Below are positions 25,793-34,313 of a stretch of 64,000 nt of DNA, one piece after another (position 1 is the first letter of the stretch; each line of letters begins with the position of its first letter). The DNA comes from Actinomadura alba. GTDB taxonomy: Bacteria; Actinomycetota; Actinomycetes; Streptosporangiales; Streptosporangiaceae. The DNA lies in NCBI RefSeq assembly GCF_014323705.1, contig NZ_JABVEC010000012.1, forward strand, positions 62,001 through 126,000. Direction: 5' to 3'. The notes beneath the pieces were generated by a model. It had not been told where the DNA came from. It was given only the letters and a program-made list of their open reading frames with translations, and ran no database searches. Made by a program: the position numbers and the translations under genes.

Positions 25793-27820
25793 TCAGCCCA
25801 TGGCCCCGGCCGGAAGATCGAGCAGGACGCTCGTGCCGGTGTAGGCGGACCGCTCACCCGCGTACTGGACTCCGTACGCCGGGCCGCCGAGCAGGCAGCC
25901 GAGCAGCCCGCTGCAGTCGCGGGTCCCCTCGGGCACGGTGATCGGAACCGCCACACCGCTCGGCCGCTGGACGGTGACCTCCCCGCTCTTCACGTAGGCC
26001 GTGACGTTGTTCATCGCGTTGCGCCAGGTGACCTGCCGCTCGAGCTCCGCGCCGAGGGCGGACATCCGTGGGTTCACGAGTGTCGCGTTGCCGGCGAAGG
26101 CGGCCCGGTAGTCGGCCAGGATCCGGTCCAGCATCGGGTAGAGGATGCGGTCCTCGGTCAGGTTGGACTGGTGCACATAGTGCGGCCGAGGGTCGTTGGT
26201 GACGATGTGCGACAGGGTGATCCGGGCGTCGACCGGCACGATGTGGCTGTCATAGCCGGTGGTCTGGTCGAGTGGCTGGATGCAGGTCACCGTTGCGGGG
26301 TTGTCCTCGCAGATGCCGCTGCCCCCGTCGGCCCGGCTGGTGTAGATCCAGTTGTACTCGTCGGCCATTTCCTGCTTGGTGGCGGTGTTGAAGTAGACGC
26401 TCATCGGGTGGCGCGGCACGGTCAGCGCGTTGCCCACCGGGCGCTGCGCCTTGCCCCGCGAGGCGTCGCTGGCGGTCCACTTCACCCCGGTCTCGTTCAG
26501 CGCGGGCCCGAGGCCCGGGTTGTCGTCCGGCTGCTGCGGAAGGATCTTCAGACCGGAGTGCTCACCCGTCACCAGTTCGTCGGCCCCGAGGCTGAGCCCC
26601 TTGCCGCGGCCCCAGCTGAGGTTCTTGGTGATCTGGTCCTTGATCTCGGTCTTGCTGACGTACTGCACGTTGCCGGCCGCGTCGGTCTCGCAGCGCCACG
26701 GCACGACCGAGGTGTCCTGCTTGCACCCGAGGTAGGGGTGCTCGTAGGTGTGGTTGACCCAGCGGAACCTGGCCCTGTTCGAGACCATCGAGGTGGTCAG
26801 CGGGTCCGAGCCGTTCTGCGCGACGGCCTCGTCGCTGCCCGCTCCGTTGTAGACCATGTCGAGGGTGAAGCCGTTCTGGTTCTGCCAGTTCACCGCCTGG
26901 GTGACATCGGCCGAGGTCATGCGGATGTCCGGCGTCGTCACGCCGGCGGGGCAGTCCTCGCCCGGGGTGCAGTTGTGCTGGGTGCTCCACCTGGAGTCGG
27001 GCAGGAAGATGTCGTCGACGTGCACCGCGAAGTAGTTGCGGTTGTGGCCGAGGTGGACGCCCTTGGTCAGCCACGAGACGATCCCATGCGCGATGGTGCG
27101 GAACTGCCACTGGTTGAAGTTGTAGGCGAAGGTCAGCACCATCTCGCTGCGGCCGTCGTGGGTGTAGACACCGGCGAGGGTGCCGGTCTGTCCCTGGGCC
27201 GTCGCCGTGAGGTACGGCTCGAACCTGGTGCCCTGGGCGGCGTTGTCCGGCAGGGGGCTCGCCAGGTAGGCATAGCTCTCCGGGACGGTCGGGGAGTTGT
27301 CGTCGAAGCGGACGGGACCCTTGAGGTAGCGGAACGGGCCGGAGATCCCGGTGGCCGAGAGGGCGGCCGTGGTGCCGTCGAGGGCGCCGGCGAACCCGGG
27401 CGCGTTCATGCCCACGGCCGCATTCGGGTAGACGTAGGCGTCGACCTGCCGGATGCCGAACCTCTTCTCGAAGTCGGCGAGTGCCGTCATCTCCGCCGCC
27501 TCGGTGAACGGATCGGCGTTCGGCAACACGACCGCCTGGTACTTCGCCCGGGGCGCCCCGCTGACCGTGTCCTCGAGGAAGGCTTTGTTGATCACGGGAC
27601 GGTTCGCGTCATTGAGGTCGACCGTCCGATGCGGCACGCCCTCGGCTTGGAGTTGCTCCTCGATCGCGGAAACCGAGGAGCCGCCGTCGCTGACGACGAG
27701 CACCTTGAGATCGATGCGCGGGTCCGCGGCGTGCGCGGCCCCCGCGGGGAACAAAAGCACCGACGATGTCATCGCCGCGACGGAAAGGACTCCGATCGCA
27801 AGGCGGTTCTTGAGTCTCAC
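25793..27820 (-). CDS. Secreted Agd3-like polysaccharide deacetylase (CE18-type)
   Basis: 675 aa from the GTG at 27820 (GGGAGG upstream). A signal peptide ends near residue 31 (GAAHAAD). A beta-rich N-terminal region (35-255, the place of CBM87 in Agd3) precedes a NodB-like deacetylase core with YFAVHVDDIFLPDSRW (Asp269/Asp270, motif 1), FTLDMVYNGAG and WVNHTYEHPYLGC (His357 and His361, metal ligands). This layout is that of Aspergillus Agd3, which deacetylates N-acetylgalactosamine in galactosaminogalactan to give a cationic, adhesive polymer. First structural gene of the operon. Substrate is inferred from family and neighbours. Confidence 0.8.
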   Translation of the reverse strand: MRLKNRLAIGVLSVAAMTSSVLLFPAGAAHAADPRIDLKVLVVSDGGSSVSAIEEQLQAEGVPHRTVDLNDANRPVINKAFLEDTVSGAPRAKYQAVVLPNADPFTEAAEMTALADFEKRFGIRQVDAYVYPNAAVGMNAPGFAGALDGTTAALSATGISGPFRYLKGPVRFDDNSPTVPESYAYLASPLPDNAAQGTRFEPYLTATAQGQTGTLAGVYTHDGRSEMVLTFAYNFNQWQFRTIAHGIVSWLTKGVHLGHNRNYFAVHVDDIFLPDSRWSTQHNCTPGEDCPAGVTTPDIRMTSADVTQAVNWQNQNGFTLDMVYNGAGSDEAVAQNGSDPLTTSMVSNRARFRWVNHTYEHPYLGCKQDTSVVPWRCETDAAGNVQYVSKTEIKDQITKNLSWGRGKGLSLGADELVTGEHSGLKILPQQPDDNPGLGPALNETGVKWTASDASRGKAQRPVGNALTVPRHPMSVYFNTATKQEMADEYNWIYTSRADGGSGICEDNPATVTCIQPLDQTTGYDSHIVPVDARITLSHIVTNDPRPHYVHQSNLTEDRILYPMLDRILADYRAAFAGNATLVNPRMSALGAELERQVTWRNAMNNVTAYVKSGEVTVQRPSGVAVPITVPEGTRDCSGLLGCLLGGPAYGVQYAGERSAYTGTSVLLDLPAGAMG

Positions 27821-27978
27821 CAACGCCTCCCAGTAGGTGAAGGCCGGGACGGCGAAGATCGAAATATCGATCGAACCGGACGCAGCCGTTATCGCTTCAT
27901 CGCTTGTTGAACGTGCAACGAGAGCATGCGACACGGCTTATGTATTTAGCAAATTGATCTGGGTCCCATTTTTTGAAT

Positions 27979-27997
27979 AGGACCGGTCCTAGGACCG
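27979..27997. promoter_or_regulatory. Overlapping palindromes upstream of the polysaccharide operon
   Basis: AGGACCGGTCCT (27979-27990) is a perfect palindrome and overlaps a second one, GGTCCTAGGACC (27985-27996). They lie about 160 bases upstream of the deacetylase start, in an otherwise AT-rich gap after the LuxR gene. On the minus strand, TACATA about 40 bases downstream could be a -10 box. Binding by the adjacent LuxR protein is a guess. Confidence 0.45.
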
Positions 27998-28034
27998 CCG
28001 TTACAAAACAATGTTGGCCGGACGATGCCATGAT

Positions 28035-28679
28035 TCATTCATGTGTTCGAGCGGCGGATTGAAGATCATTCCATCGCTGAATGGCATTGTCGCGACTGTC
28101 CGAACCGAGTCGCTTGTAGATGCTGTGCACGTGGTTCTTCACGGTCTTCTCGGAAATGATCAGGCGATCGGCGATAGCGCGATTGCTCAGTCCACCGCTG
28201 ATCAGCTCCATGATCTCGATCTCCCGCGGGGTGAGCCCCAGGCGTGGCCGCGGGTCCATGGAGGCGTTGCCGTGCAGCCACGTGACCAGGAAGGTGGCCA
28301 CCGTGGAGGAGAGGAAGGATTGGCCATATGCCGTCGCCAGGACCATTGTGGCGACCTCCTGCGGCTCGAAATGACCGTGCAGAATGCAGCTGTGCGCCCC
28401 CGCGGCCAATGCGCGTAATAGCACAGACTGCTCGTCCGCGGATGTCAGCAGGGCGATCCGTGCCCCGCCGCCATGCCGTGCGAGTGCGCGAATCTTGCCG
28501 GGATTGGGTGGAGACGCGCTCACCAGGATCACGTCCACGCCGTGTGTGAGAAGCGCGCCGGCCACCGGGCCGCCGTTCGACGCGTCGCCGACCACCTCGA
28601 TCTCGGGGTGATCGCCCAGCAGTGAGCGGAGCCCGAGTTCCATGACCGGATTCTCATCGACGATGAACACTCTGACCAT
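28035..28679 (-). CDS. LuxR/NarL-family regulator with a degenerate receiver
   Basis: 214 aa from the ATG at 28679. The N-terminal half (VRVFIVDENPVMELGLRSLL) has the receiver fold, but the phospho-acceptor position reads VILVSAS where the family has LLDL, and the conserved Lys is replaced (CILHGH). Phosphorylation control is therefore unlikely. The C-terminal LuxR HTH is intact (LTPREIEIMELISGGLSNRAIAD, ISEKTVKNHVHSIYKRL). It sits directly upstream of the polysaccharide operon on the same strand and is the obvious regulator; its signal is unknown. No cognate kinase gene is nearby. Confidence 0.85.
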   Translation of the reverse strand: MVRVFIVDENPVMELGLRSLLGDHPEIEVVGDASNGGPVAGALLTHGVDVILVSASPPNPGKIRALARHGGGARIALLTSADEQSVLLRALAAGAHSCILHGHFEPQEVATMVLATAYGQSFLSSTVATFLVTWLHGNASMDPRPRLGLTPREIEIMELISGGLSNRAIADRLIISEKTVKNHVHSIYKRLGSDSRDNAIQRWNDLQSAARTHE

Positions 28680-29221
28680 CCGGATCAGCCAACTCCTCCG
28701 CCAACGAACCTCGGGTCGGGTGACCTTGATCACCCGGCACGTCCGTGAATGCTCACGGTGCGCCGGATGAAGAGACGTGTTTATGCGCCCTCGAGTTGGC
28801 AGCGATGGCGGTGAATACTTCCCGTCGGGCGTGACGGTCGGGCGGCCGGCCGGAAGGCGTTATAATCCCACCCACCTAACCACCTAAATCCTGATAAATC
28901 CCCTGTCAGATCCGGGTCACGGCGGTCAGTTGCTCCCTTCCGTCCCCGCTGCGATGCCCTATTCTCCGGAGCGCGAAAAACGGTGTGACCTTCTCATTCA
29001 TCGGTGTGAGAGCCACATTGACGGTGTTCCGCTTGCCGAGCCCTGCCCCGATCGACGATCCGATGGCTCATGCCCACTCTGAGCATCCCTCCGGTCACAC
29101 AGGGACAGAGTCCGGTGTGGCTTGCCACATGCGGTCATTTTCGTCAGCCCGGCCTCGCGTTCGCGGAACTCGAAGCACAAGGCGACTGAAAGAACGGATC
29201 TTGTCGGTTGTTTCTGCCACG
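28680..29221. other. Non-coding spacer with a putative promoter for luxR
   Basis: About 540 bases without a recognisable gene. On the minus strand ATTATAAC at about 28858-28866 could be a -10 element for the luxR gene. The region is AT-richer than its surroundings (CACCTAACCACCTAAATCC at about 28871-28889), as expected for a control region. Confidence 0.35.
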
Positions 29222-29419
29222 ATGCCACGCATGCCACCGACGACACCGGGAGAGCGGCGGGTGTGGGTTCCGGCCGGAGACGGATACGAACTGAGCCTCG
29301 AGGACTCGGAGCTGACGTGTCGTGACGATCAAGGCGGGATCTGTGCGCCGGTCCCCCGGCGCGTGCTGGAGACCAGGACCTACCCCTGTACTGCGCCAAA
29401 ACTCGTCGCGATGGGCTGA
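29222..29419 (+). CDS. Small ORF resembling the start of DUF4132-type proteins
   Basis: A 65-aa frame (MPRMPPTTPGERRVWVPAG, then DGYELSLEDSELTCRDDQG). The W....YEL.LE...L.CR pattern recalls the N-terminal strand region of DUF4132/WGR-type proteins, but nothing follows. It is probably a remnant or a small protein of unknown role, and no clear ribosome site is present. Confidence 0.25.
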   Translation: MPRMPPTTPGERRVWVPAGDGYELSLEDSELTCRDDQGGICAPVPRRVLETRTYPCTAPKLVAMG

Positions 29420-29439
29420 GCTGGGGATTCGCAAACGTT

Positions 29440-29660
29440 CTATGCCGCTCGGTGATACTCGTTGATCACACCGCCGAGCACTTTCCGCCGATGGATCGGC
29501 GCGTCCAACGGCGTGACCACCGACTTGTCGGAGTCAGGTGGTCGCTGCCGGCGGGACTGGTTAGGCCTATGGCGGTTGTAATGGTCGGTGTACTCGCCGA
29601 GCACCGACCGCAGGTGCCGTGTCGTGCGTCGGCAGATCCTCCGGGAACGAGACATACCGG
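29440..29660 (-). pseudogene. Integrase-core transposase C-terminal fragment
   Basis: The reverse strand reads HLRSVLGEYTDHYNRHRPNQ then SRRQRPPD and RRKVLGGVINEYHRAA with a stop at 29440. This is the end of an rve-type (IS481/IS3-like) transposase: the YN.HRPHQ motif and the terminal GG..HEY. The DDE region is missing. Confidence 0.7.
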
Positions 29661-29810
29661 GCGACGCGAACATCGATCTGTTGGACACCATCGTCCGCTG
29701 GAGCCTGAACCGCGGCGATCACGTCTTGCTCGAGGGCATCCTGGCCTCTTCTCGGTACGGGCACATGCTGGAAGCGTTGATCGGGGCCGGGGACGGCCTA
29801 CAAACGGCCT
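29626..29810 (+). pseudogene. AAA/zeta-like kinase fragment
   Basis: Plus-strand frame VVRRQILRERDIPGDANIDL then DTIVRWSLNRGDHVLLEGIL and ASSRYGHMLEALIGA. This matches the middle of actinobacterial AAA_33-type kinases (LRE.D.PG....L, HVVLEGIL, RYG.ML). The P-loop and C-terminus are missing. It overlaps the transposase fragment on the other strand, so one interrupted the other. Confidence 0.5.
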
Positions 29811-29873
29811 ACTCAAGCGTCCCCGGCCCCTGTCCTTGGTCGGCCCGCGGTCATGGAGAACCACGGGCCGCAG

Positions 29874-31046
29874 TCACTCCGTACGAGTGCGGCCGCTGCG
29901 GCGTTGGCCGAAACCAACGATGAGGTCGATGGCCAGGAAGGCGAGCAGGGTGACGCCGAAGACCGGCAGCGCCCAGCCGAGCGCCACAAGAAGCGGGATG
30001 CCGAGGAACAGGAACGGTCGCGGCAGTGTGCGCCAGGTGCCGCGGGCCGGCGGTTTGCCGAGCAGGCCTCGCCGGTCATCGCGGGTGGGGCGGCGCTGCC
30101 ACCACATCCGGTAGCCGAAGAAGATCAGCGTGAGCAGGCCGATGGCGATGGCGGCGAGCAGAAGCTGGTTGGCCAGGCCGAACAGCAGGCCCATGTGGGC
30201 CTGAATGCCCAGTGCGCTGAGCTTGGCCAGCACCGGGTATTCGGCCCAGTCGGCGCGGTCGGTGATCTGTCCGCTGGCCGGGTCGATCGCGACCTGGTCG
30301 CGCCGTACCGGCCACAGGTTGTCTTCCTGGACGACGCTCCACGCGTGGCCGGCCTCCTCGGGTGGGGTGATCTTGACGGGTCCTGCCAGCCCGGCGACGC
30401 GCGCTGTGTTCAGCACTCGATCGGTATGGGCCGGGTCCGTGGCCGGGGTCGCAGTGCTCCCGCCGCCGTGGTGGGCGTTTCCGCCGCTGGCCGGGGCGGC
30501 CGCGAGCGCGGTGTTCACCTCGGGCGCCTGCCCGCGAACCGCGTCCAGCAGCGCCTGGAAATTCCCTCCGGCGTGGTTGGACCAGGTCAGCCCGGTCGCA
30601 CTGAGGAACAACAACCCGGTGGCGAGCCAAAGCCCGGTGACGGCATGCCGGCCCCGGACACGACGTACCCCGCGGGCGGAACGGATGGGGAGCAGTGCCC
30701 GCCACGCGGATGCGTCGCCACGGTAGTGGCGGCGGCGACCCAACCACAACACCAGCCCACCGGTCACGATCACCCACAGCCAGCTGGCGGCCAGTTCCGA
30801 ATACAACCGGCCCACCTCGCCCAGGTGCAGGTTGCGATGCAGGTCATCGAACCAGGTCATCAACGGTGTCTCGTCGAACCAGGTGGTGAGCACCCCCTTC
30901 ACCCGTCCGGTGTAGGGGTCGACGAACACGGTGCGTTCCTTTTCGCCCAGCCCCGGCACAGACAGCACCACCCGGGTGGTGGCGTCGGCCTTATCCGGCG
31001 GGATCACCGAGGCCAGCGTCCCTTCCGGGTGGGCGGTGGGCGTCAC
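29874..31046 (-). CDS. PepSY-associated membrane protein, 5'-truncated
   Basis: The 390-aa frame starts at GTG 31046 inside what should be the first PepSY domain (TTRVVLSVPGL, RTVFVDPYTGRVKG). The usual N-terminal anchor helix and about 90 residues are missing, and a stop lies just upstream in this frame. Remaining features are two membrane helices (ASWLWVIVTGGLVLWLG, HAVTGLWLATGLLFLSATGLTW), a His-rich linker, a second PepSY region (QVAIDPASGQITDRADW) and two final helix pairs. PepSY_TM proteins are linked to iron or metal reductases. Function is doubtful because of the truncation. Confidence 0.7.
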   Translation of the reverse strand: MTPTAHPEGTLASVIPPDKADATTRVVLSVPGLGEKERTVFVDPYTGRVKGVLTTWFDETPLMTWFDDLHRNLHLGEVGRLYSELAASWLWVIVTGGLVLWLGRRRHYRGDASAWRALLPIRSARGVRRVRGRHAVTGLWLATGLLFLSATGLTWSNHAGGNFQALLDAVRGQAPEVNTALAAAPASGGNAHHGGGSTATPATDPAHTDRVLNTARVAGLAGPVKITPPEEAGHAWSVVQEDNLWPVRRDQVAIDPASGQITDRADWAEYPVLAKLSALGIQAHMGLLFGLANQLLLAAIAIGLLTLIFFGYRMWWQRRPTRDDRRGLLGKPPARGTWRTLPRPFLFLGIPLLVALGWALPVFGVTLLAFLAIDLIVGFGQRRSGRTRTE

Positions 31047-31108
31047 CGGACTCCAATGCGCTGATCACCCGGTCGTGCTCGAGCACGGTGACTGATCCGT
31101 CGGCGACA

Positions 31109-31546
31109 TCACTGTTCCGCCGTGACTCCGTGGTGATGGCCGGAGGCGTACTCCTCGTACCGCCACAGCATCACGATCAGCATCCCGGGCAGCATCAGCA
31201 GGTGTTGGATCAGCATGCCGGACCCTCGGCCTACCAGCCCCGCGGCAACCAGCCCGGCGGCGAGCAGGGTGGGAAACAGCATCGAGGCCGCCATCTCGAG
31301 GTTCCTTGCCGGCGGATGTCCACGCCAGGTCATCCAGAGCACCATCGGCACCGTCATGTTGATGCCCATGAGCACGACGCGGAACCAGTCGGCCTGGTCT
31401 CCGAAGCTGGTGCCGACGGCGGCGAACACCAGAGCGGTCAGCCCGCTGAACACCCCCATCCCGGCGAACATCACGACGACCATCTCGAGGTAGTGCAGTG
31501 CGAATCGCCGCCGGCTGCGGGCCGAGGTGTGGTGCGACGTGGTCAT
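31109..31546 (-). CDS. Small four-helix membrane protein of unknown function
   Basis: The 145-aa protein starts at an ATG overlapping the MMPL stop codon (ATGA), so the two are co-translated. Four hydrophobic segments are visible (FALHYLEMVVVMFAGMGVF, FRVVLMGINMTVPMVLWMTW, MLFPTLLAAGLVAAGLVG, IQHLLMLPGMLIVMLWR), with a His-rich C-terminus (SGHHHGV). It may help the transporter; the family is not known to me by name. Confidence 0.65.
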   Translation of the reverse strand: MTTSHHTSARSRRRFALHYLEMVVVMFAGMGVFSGLTALVFAAVGTSFGDQADWFRVVLMGINMTVPMVLWMTWRGHPPARNLEMAASMLFPTLLAAGLVAAGLVGRGSGMLIQHLLMLPGMLIVMLWRYEEYASGHHHGVTAEQ

Positions 31547-33690
31547 GTGGCCTCCCGTAGTCCGATCCGACGGTGTACGCGTTGGAGGAAGCGCGGTGCC
31601 CACCAGCTGTACTGGCCGGTGACCCGCATGGCGGCTGGCACGAGCACGGCCCGGACCAGCGTCGCGTCGATGAGAATCGCGAGACCGCTCCCGAGTCCGA
31701 ACATCTGGATGAACGTCACGCCACTGGTCGTGAACGCGAAGAAGTTGACGGCCAGCAGGGCCGCGGCGGTGGTCACGATCCGGCCGGTCCCGGACAGACC
31801 CCGGGTGACGGACGTCGCCAGGTCTGCCCCTGCCTCGTGCTCTTCGATGATCCGACTGACGACGAACACCTCGTAGTCCATCGAGAGGCCGAAGGTGATG
31901 CACACGAGCAGGACCAGCATCGCGATGTCGAGGGGTCTCGCCGTGTGGCCGAGGACGTCGTCGAACCAGCCGTGCTGGAAGACGAGCACCATCAGGCCGA
32001 GCGTCGCCGACAGGCTGACCGCATTGAGCAGCAGCGCTCGCAGCGGTTGGACGACGGTGCCTGTGAACAAGAACAGCAGGGCGAAGGTCAGCACGGCGAC
32101 CAGACCGAGCGCGGCGGGCAGCCGGCTGCCGACCGCTGCCTTGCTGTCCGCCAACTCGGCAGCCGGACCTCCGACGTACGACGTGGTGCCGGTCGGTGGC
32201 GCGATGGCCCGCACCTCACGCACGAGGTCCTGACCGTCCGACGTCTCCGCACCGAGCGAGGTCCCGACCACGAGTCGCTCGGCTCCCTCGTGCTCGGGAT
32301 CGGTCGGCGCCGGGCCTGTCGCGGCGCGCCCGTCGGCGTAGGAGCCCGCGGTCGATCGGACCTGGGTCACGCCGTCGAGCCGGGAGAGCTTGCGGGCGTA
32401 GTCGGAGACCGCGGACTTGTCCGGTGTGCCCATGAGCACGACCTGCATGGCCGCAGCGTCGTTGCCGGGGAAGTCGTCGCGCAGCACGTCACCGACCGCG
32501 CGGGCATCGGCGGACACACGGAGCACCCGGTCGTCGGGAGTCGCGAAGTGACTGCCGAGCAGCGGTGATGCCGCGAGGACGAGCACGGCGAGAACCGGCG
32601 CGGCGGTGAGCGCGGGACGCCGCAACACGGTCGCGGCGACCCGGCCCCAGAACGTGGACTCCGCGGAGGTCGGCCGCAGCGACGGGATGCGGCCGCGCTC
32701 GATCCGTCGTCCGAGCACGACCAGTGCGGCGGGGAGCACGACGACGGCCGCGAGCATGGCGGCGAGCACGACCCCGATGCCGGCGTACGCGAAGGAACGC
32801 AGGAAGTAGAGCGGGAAGAGCAACAGCACGGTCAGCGCGGTCGCGACGGTCAGAGCGCTGAACGCGACCGTGCGGCCGGCGGTGGCGAGGCAGCGGCGTA
32901 CGGCGTCCGCCGGCTCGAGGCCCGAGCCCAGCCCTTCTCGGTAGCGGCTGACGATCAGCATCGCGTAGTCGACCGCGAGGCCGAGTCCCAACGCCGTGGT
33001 GAGGTTGATGGCGAAGATCGAGACCTGCGTGAGCGATCCGAGCACGGCGAGCTCGGCGAACGTCGCGAAGACAGCGAGCACACCGATCATGAGCGGCAGC
33101 AGGGCCGCGACCAGGCTGCGGAACGCCACCAGCAGCAACAGGAGGATCAGCGGTACCGCGATCGACTCGGCCACGGCCAGGTCCTTGCCCACCTGGTCGG
33201 TGATGTCGAGGCTCACGGCCTCAGGGCCGCCGATGGTCACCGTGACCGGACCACGCCTGCCCGCGTAGTGGTCCCGCAGTTCGGGGACCACGTCATCGCC
33301 TGCCACCGTGTCGGCGAGCACCAGGGCGTAGCGGCCATCCGCCGACCGCAGCGCCGGGGAGCTCGTGTCGAACCACGAGGTCACCCGGACGAGCTCGGAG
33401 TCGCGGGTGAGCTCCCGCGTCAGCTCTCGACCGCTGGCTGACACGGCCGGGTCCGACACCGTGTTCGGGCCGGCGTCGATGAGGAAGACCAGATCGGCCG
33501 TGCCGCCCGGCCAGTCGTCGAGCATCTCCTCGACACGCGTGGAGTCGGCCGAGGGATCGGCGAACCCCCCGGTCTGGAGCTTTCCGAAGGCCGACACCCC
33601 CAGCCCGGCGGTCGCGGCGAGGAACAGCAGCGCGAGGACGAGGATGGCGCGCGGACGACGTATCACCAGGTTCGCGAGGCGAGTGAACAC
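31543..33690 (-). CDS. MMPL-family RND transporter
   Basis: 715 aa from a GTG at 33690 with GGGAGG upstream. The architecture is TM1 (RAILVLALLFLAATAGLGV), a large extracellular loop, TM2-6 (LILLLLLVAFRSLVAALLPL and others, GLGLAVDYAMLIVSRYREGL as the proton-relay helix), a second loop, then TM7-12 with FGLSMDYEVFVVSRIIEEH. Such transporters export lipids, siderophores or drugs. It is coupled to the four-helix protein downstream and preceded by a broken NTF2-like gene; no regulator is in the same transcript. Confidence 0.9.
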   Translation of the reverse strand: MFTRLANLVIRRPRAILVLALLFLAATAGLGVSAFGKLQTGGFADPSADSTRVEEMLDDWPGGTADLVFLIDAGPNTVSDPAVSASGRELTRELTRDSELVRVTSWFDTSSPALRSADGRYALVLADTVAGDDVVPELRDHYAGRRGPVTVTIGGPEAVSLDITDQVGKDLAVAESIAVPLILLLLLVAFRSLVAALLPLMIGVLAVFATFAELAVLGSLTQVSIFAINLTTALGLGLAVDYAMLIVSRYREGLGSGLEPADAVRRCLATAGRTVAFSALTVATALTVLLLFPLYFLRSFAYAGIGVVLAAMLAAVVVLPAALVVLGRRIERGRIPSLRPTSAESTFWGRVAATVLRRPALTAAPVLAVLVLAASPLLGSHFATPDDRVLRVSADARAVGDVLRDDFPGNDAAAMQVVLMGTPDKSAVSDYARKLSRLDGVTQVRSTAGSYADGRAATGPAPTDPEHEGAERLVVGTSLGAETSDGQDLVREVRAIAPPTGTTSYVGGPAAELADSKAAVGSRLPAALGLVAVLTFALLFLFTGTVVQPLRALLLNAVSLSATLGLMVLVFQHGWFDDVLGHTARPLDIAMLVLLVCITFGLSMDYEVFVVSRIIEEHEAGADLATSVTRGLSGTGRIVTTAAALLAVNFFAFTTSGVTFIQMFGLGSGLAILIDATLVRAVLVPAAMRVTGQYSWWAPRFLQRVHRRIGLREAT

Positions 33691-33713
33691 GGCAACCTCC
33701 CGGGCATCAGTAC

Positions 33714-34153
33714 TCAGCGAACGACCTCGTTCATTGGGTCTGCTCCGTCGACATCGGACGGGCGAAGGGACGGCATCTCCGTAGGAGCGATGAGCGGACC
33801 ACTCAGCTGCAGGTGAGCGATGCGCCAGCCGTCGGACGTCACCCGGCAGACAGCGACCAGCCGGAACGATCCGCTGGCGTCGTGACCGCGGGCAGTCGTC
33901 ACCTGCCGCTGGACCGCGTCCACTACCGCGGTGTCGCCGTAGGACCGCACCCGCGGATCGAGGATCTCGAGCTCGTGGTTGCGAAGGTCTCCCTGGTGTC
34001 ATCCCGCCCATTGCGTCGCGTCGAGGACGAAGCCGGCCGCCCCGACCCCATGAAGTCCTCGGTCAGCAGCGTTCGGTACGCGTCGACATCGCCGGCCGGC
34101 TCGGCCGCTGACCAGCGATCGATCAGCTGAAGCACGTCGTCAGGAGATGTCAC
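33714..34153 (-). pseudogene. NTF2/SnoaL-like protein, frameshifted
   Basis: The first frame reads MTSPDDVLQLIDRWSAAEPAGD then YRTLLTEDFMG. A one-base deletion is followed, in another frame, by GFVLDATQWAG, an in-frame stop, and LRNHELEILDPRVRSYGDTA through SGSFRLVAVCRVTSDGWRIAHLQLSG. Joined, they make a normal 130-140 aa cone-shaped NTF2 domain, so this is a recent pseudogene. Confidence 0.65.
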
Positions 34154-34313
34154 GGCATCTCCTCCCTGTGGTTGATGAGGTTGCGCGGCCTCCCGACCCT
34201 GACACCCGCATGGCCGGAGGGGCCACGTCCGTCGGGTGACACGTCCGCTTTGCTGCGAATCCTGTCCGGATCAGCCGCGACCGAGCCGGGTGGGCGCGCG
34301 TAACCTGACACCC

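Noticed and set aside
25706..27910. 734-codon plus-strand frame opposite the CE18-like deacetylase
   Set aside because: Composition is typical of antisense, with no motif; the minus strand encodes the deacetylase motifs and signal peptide.
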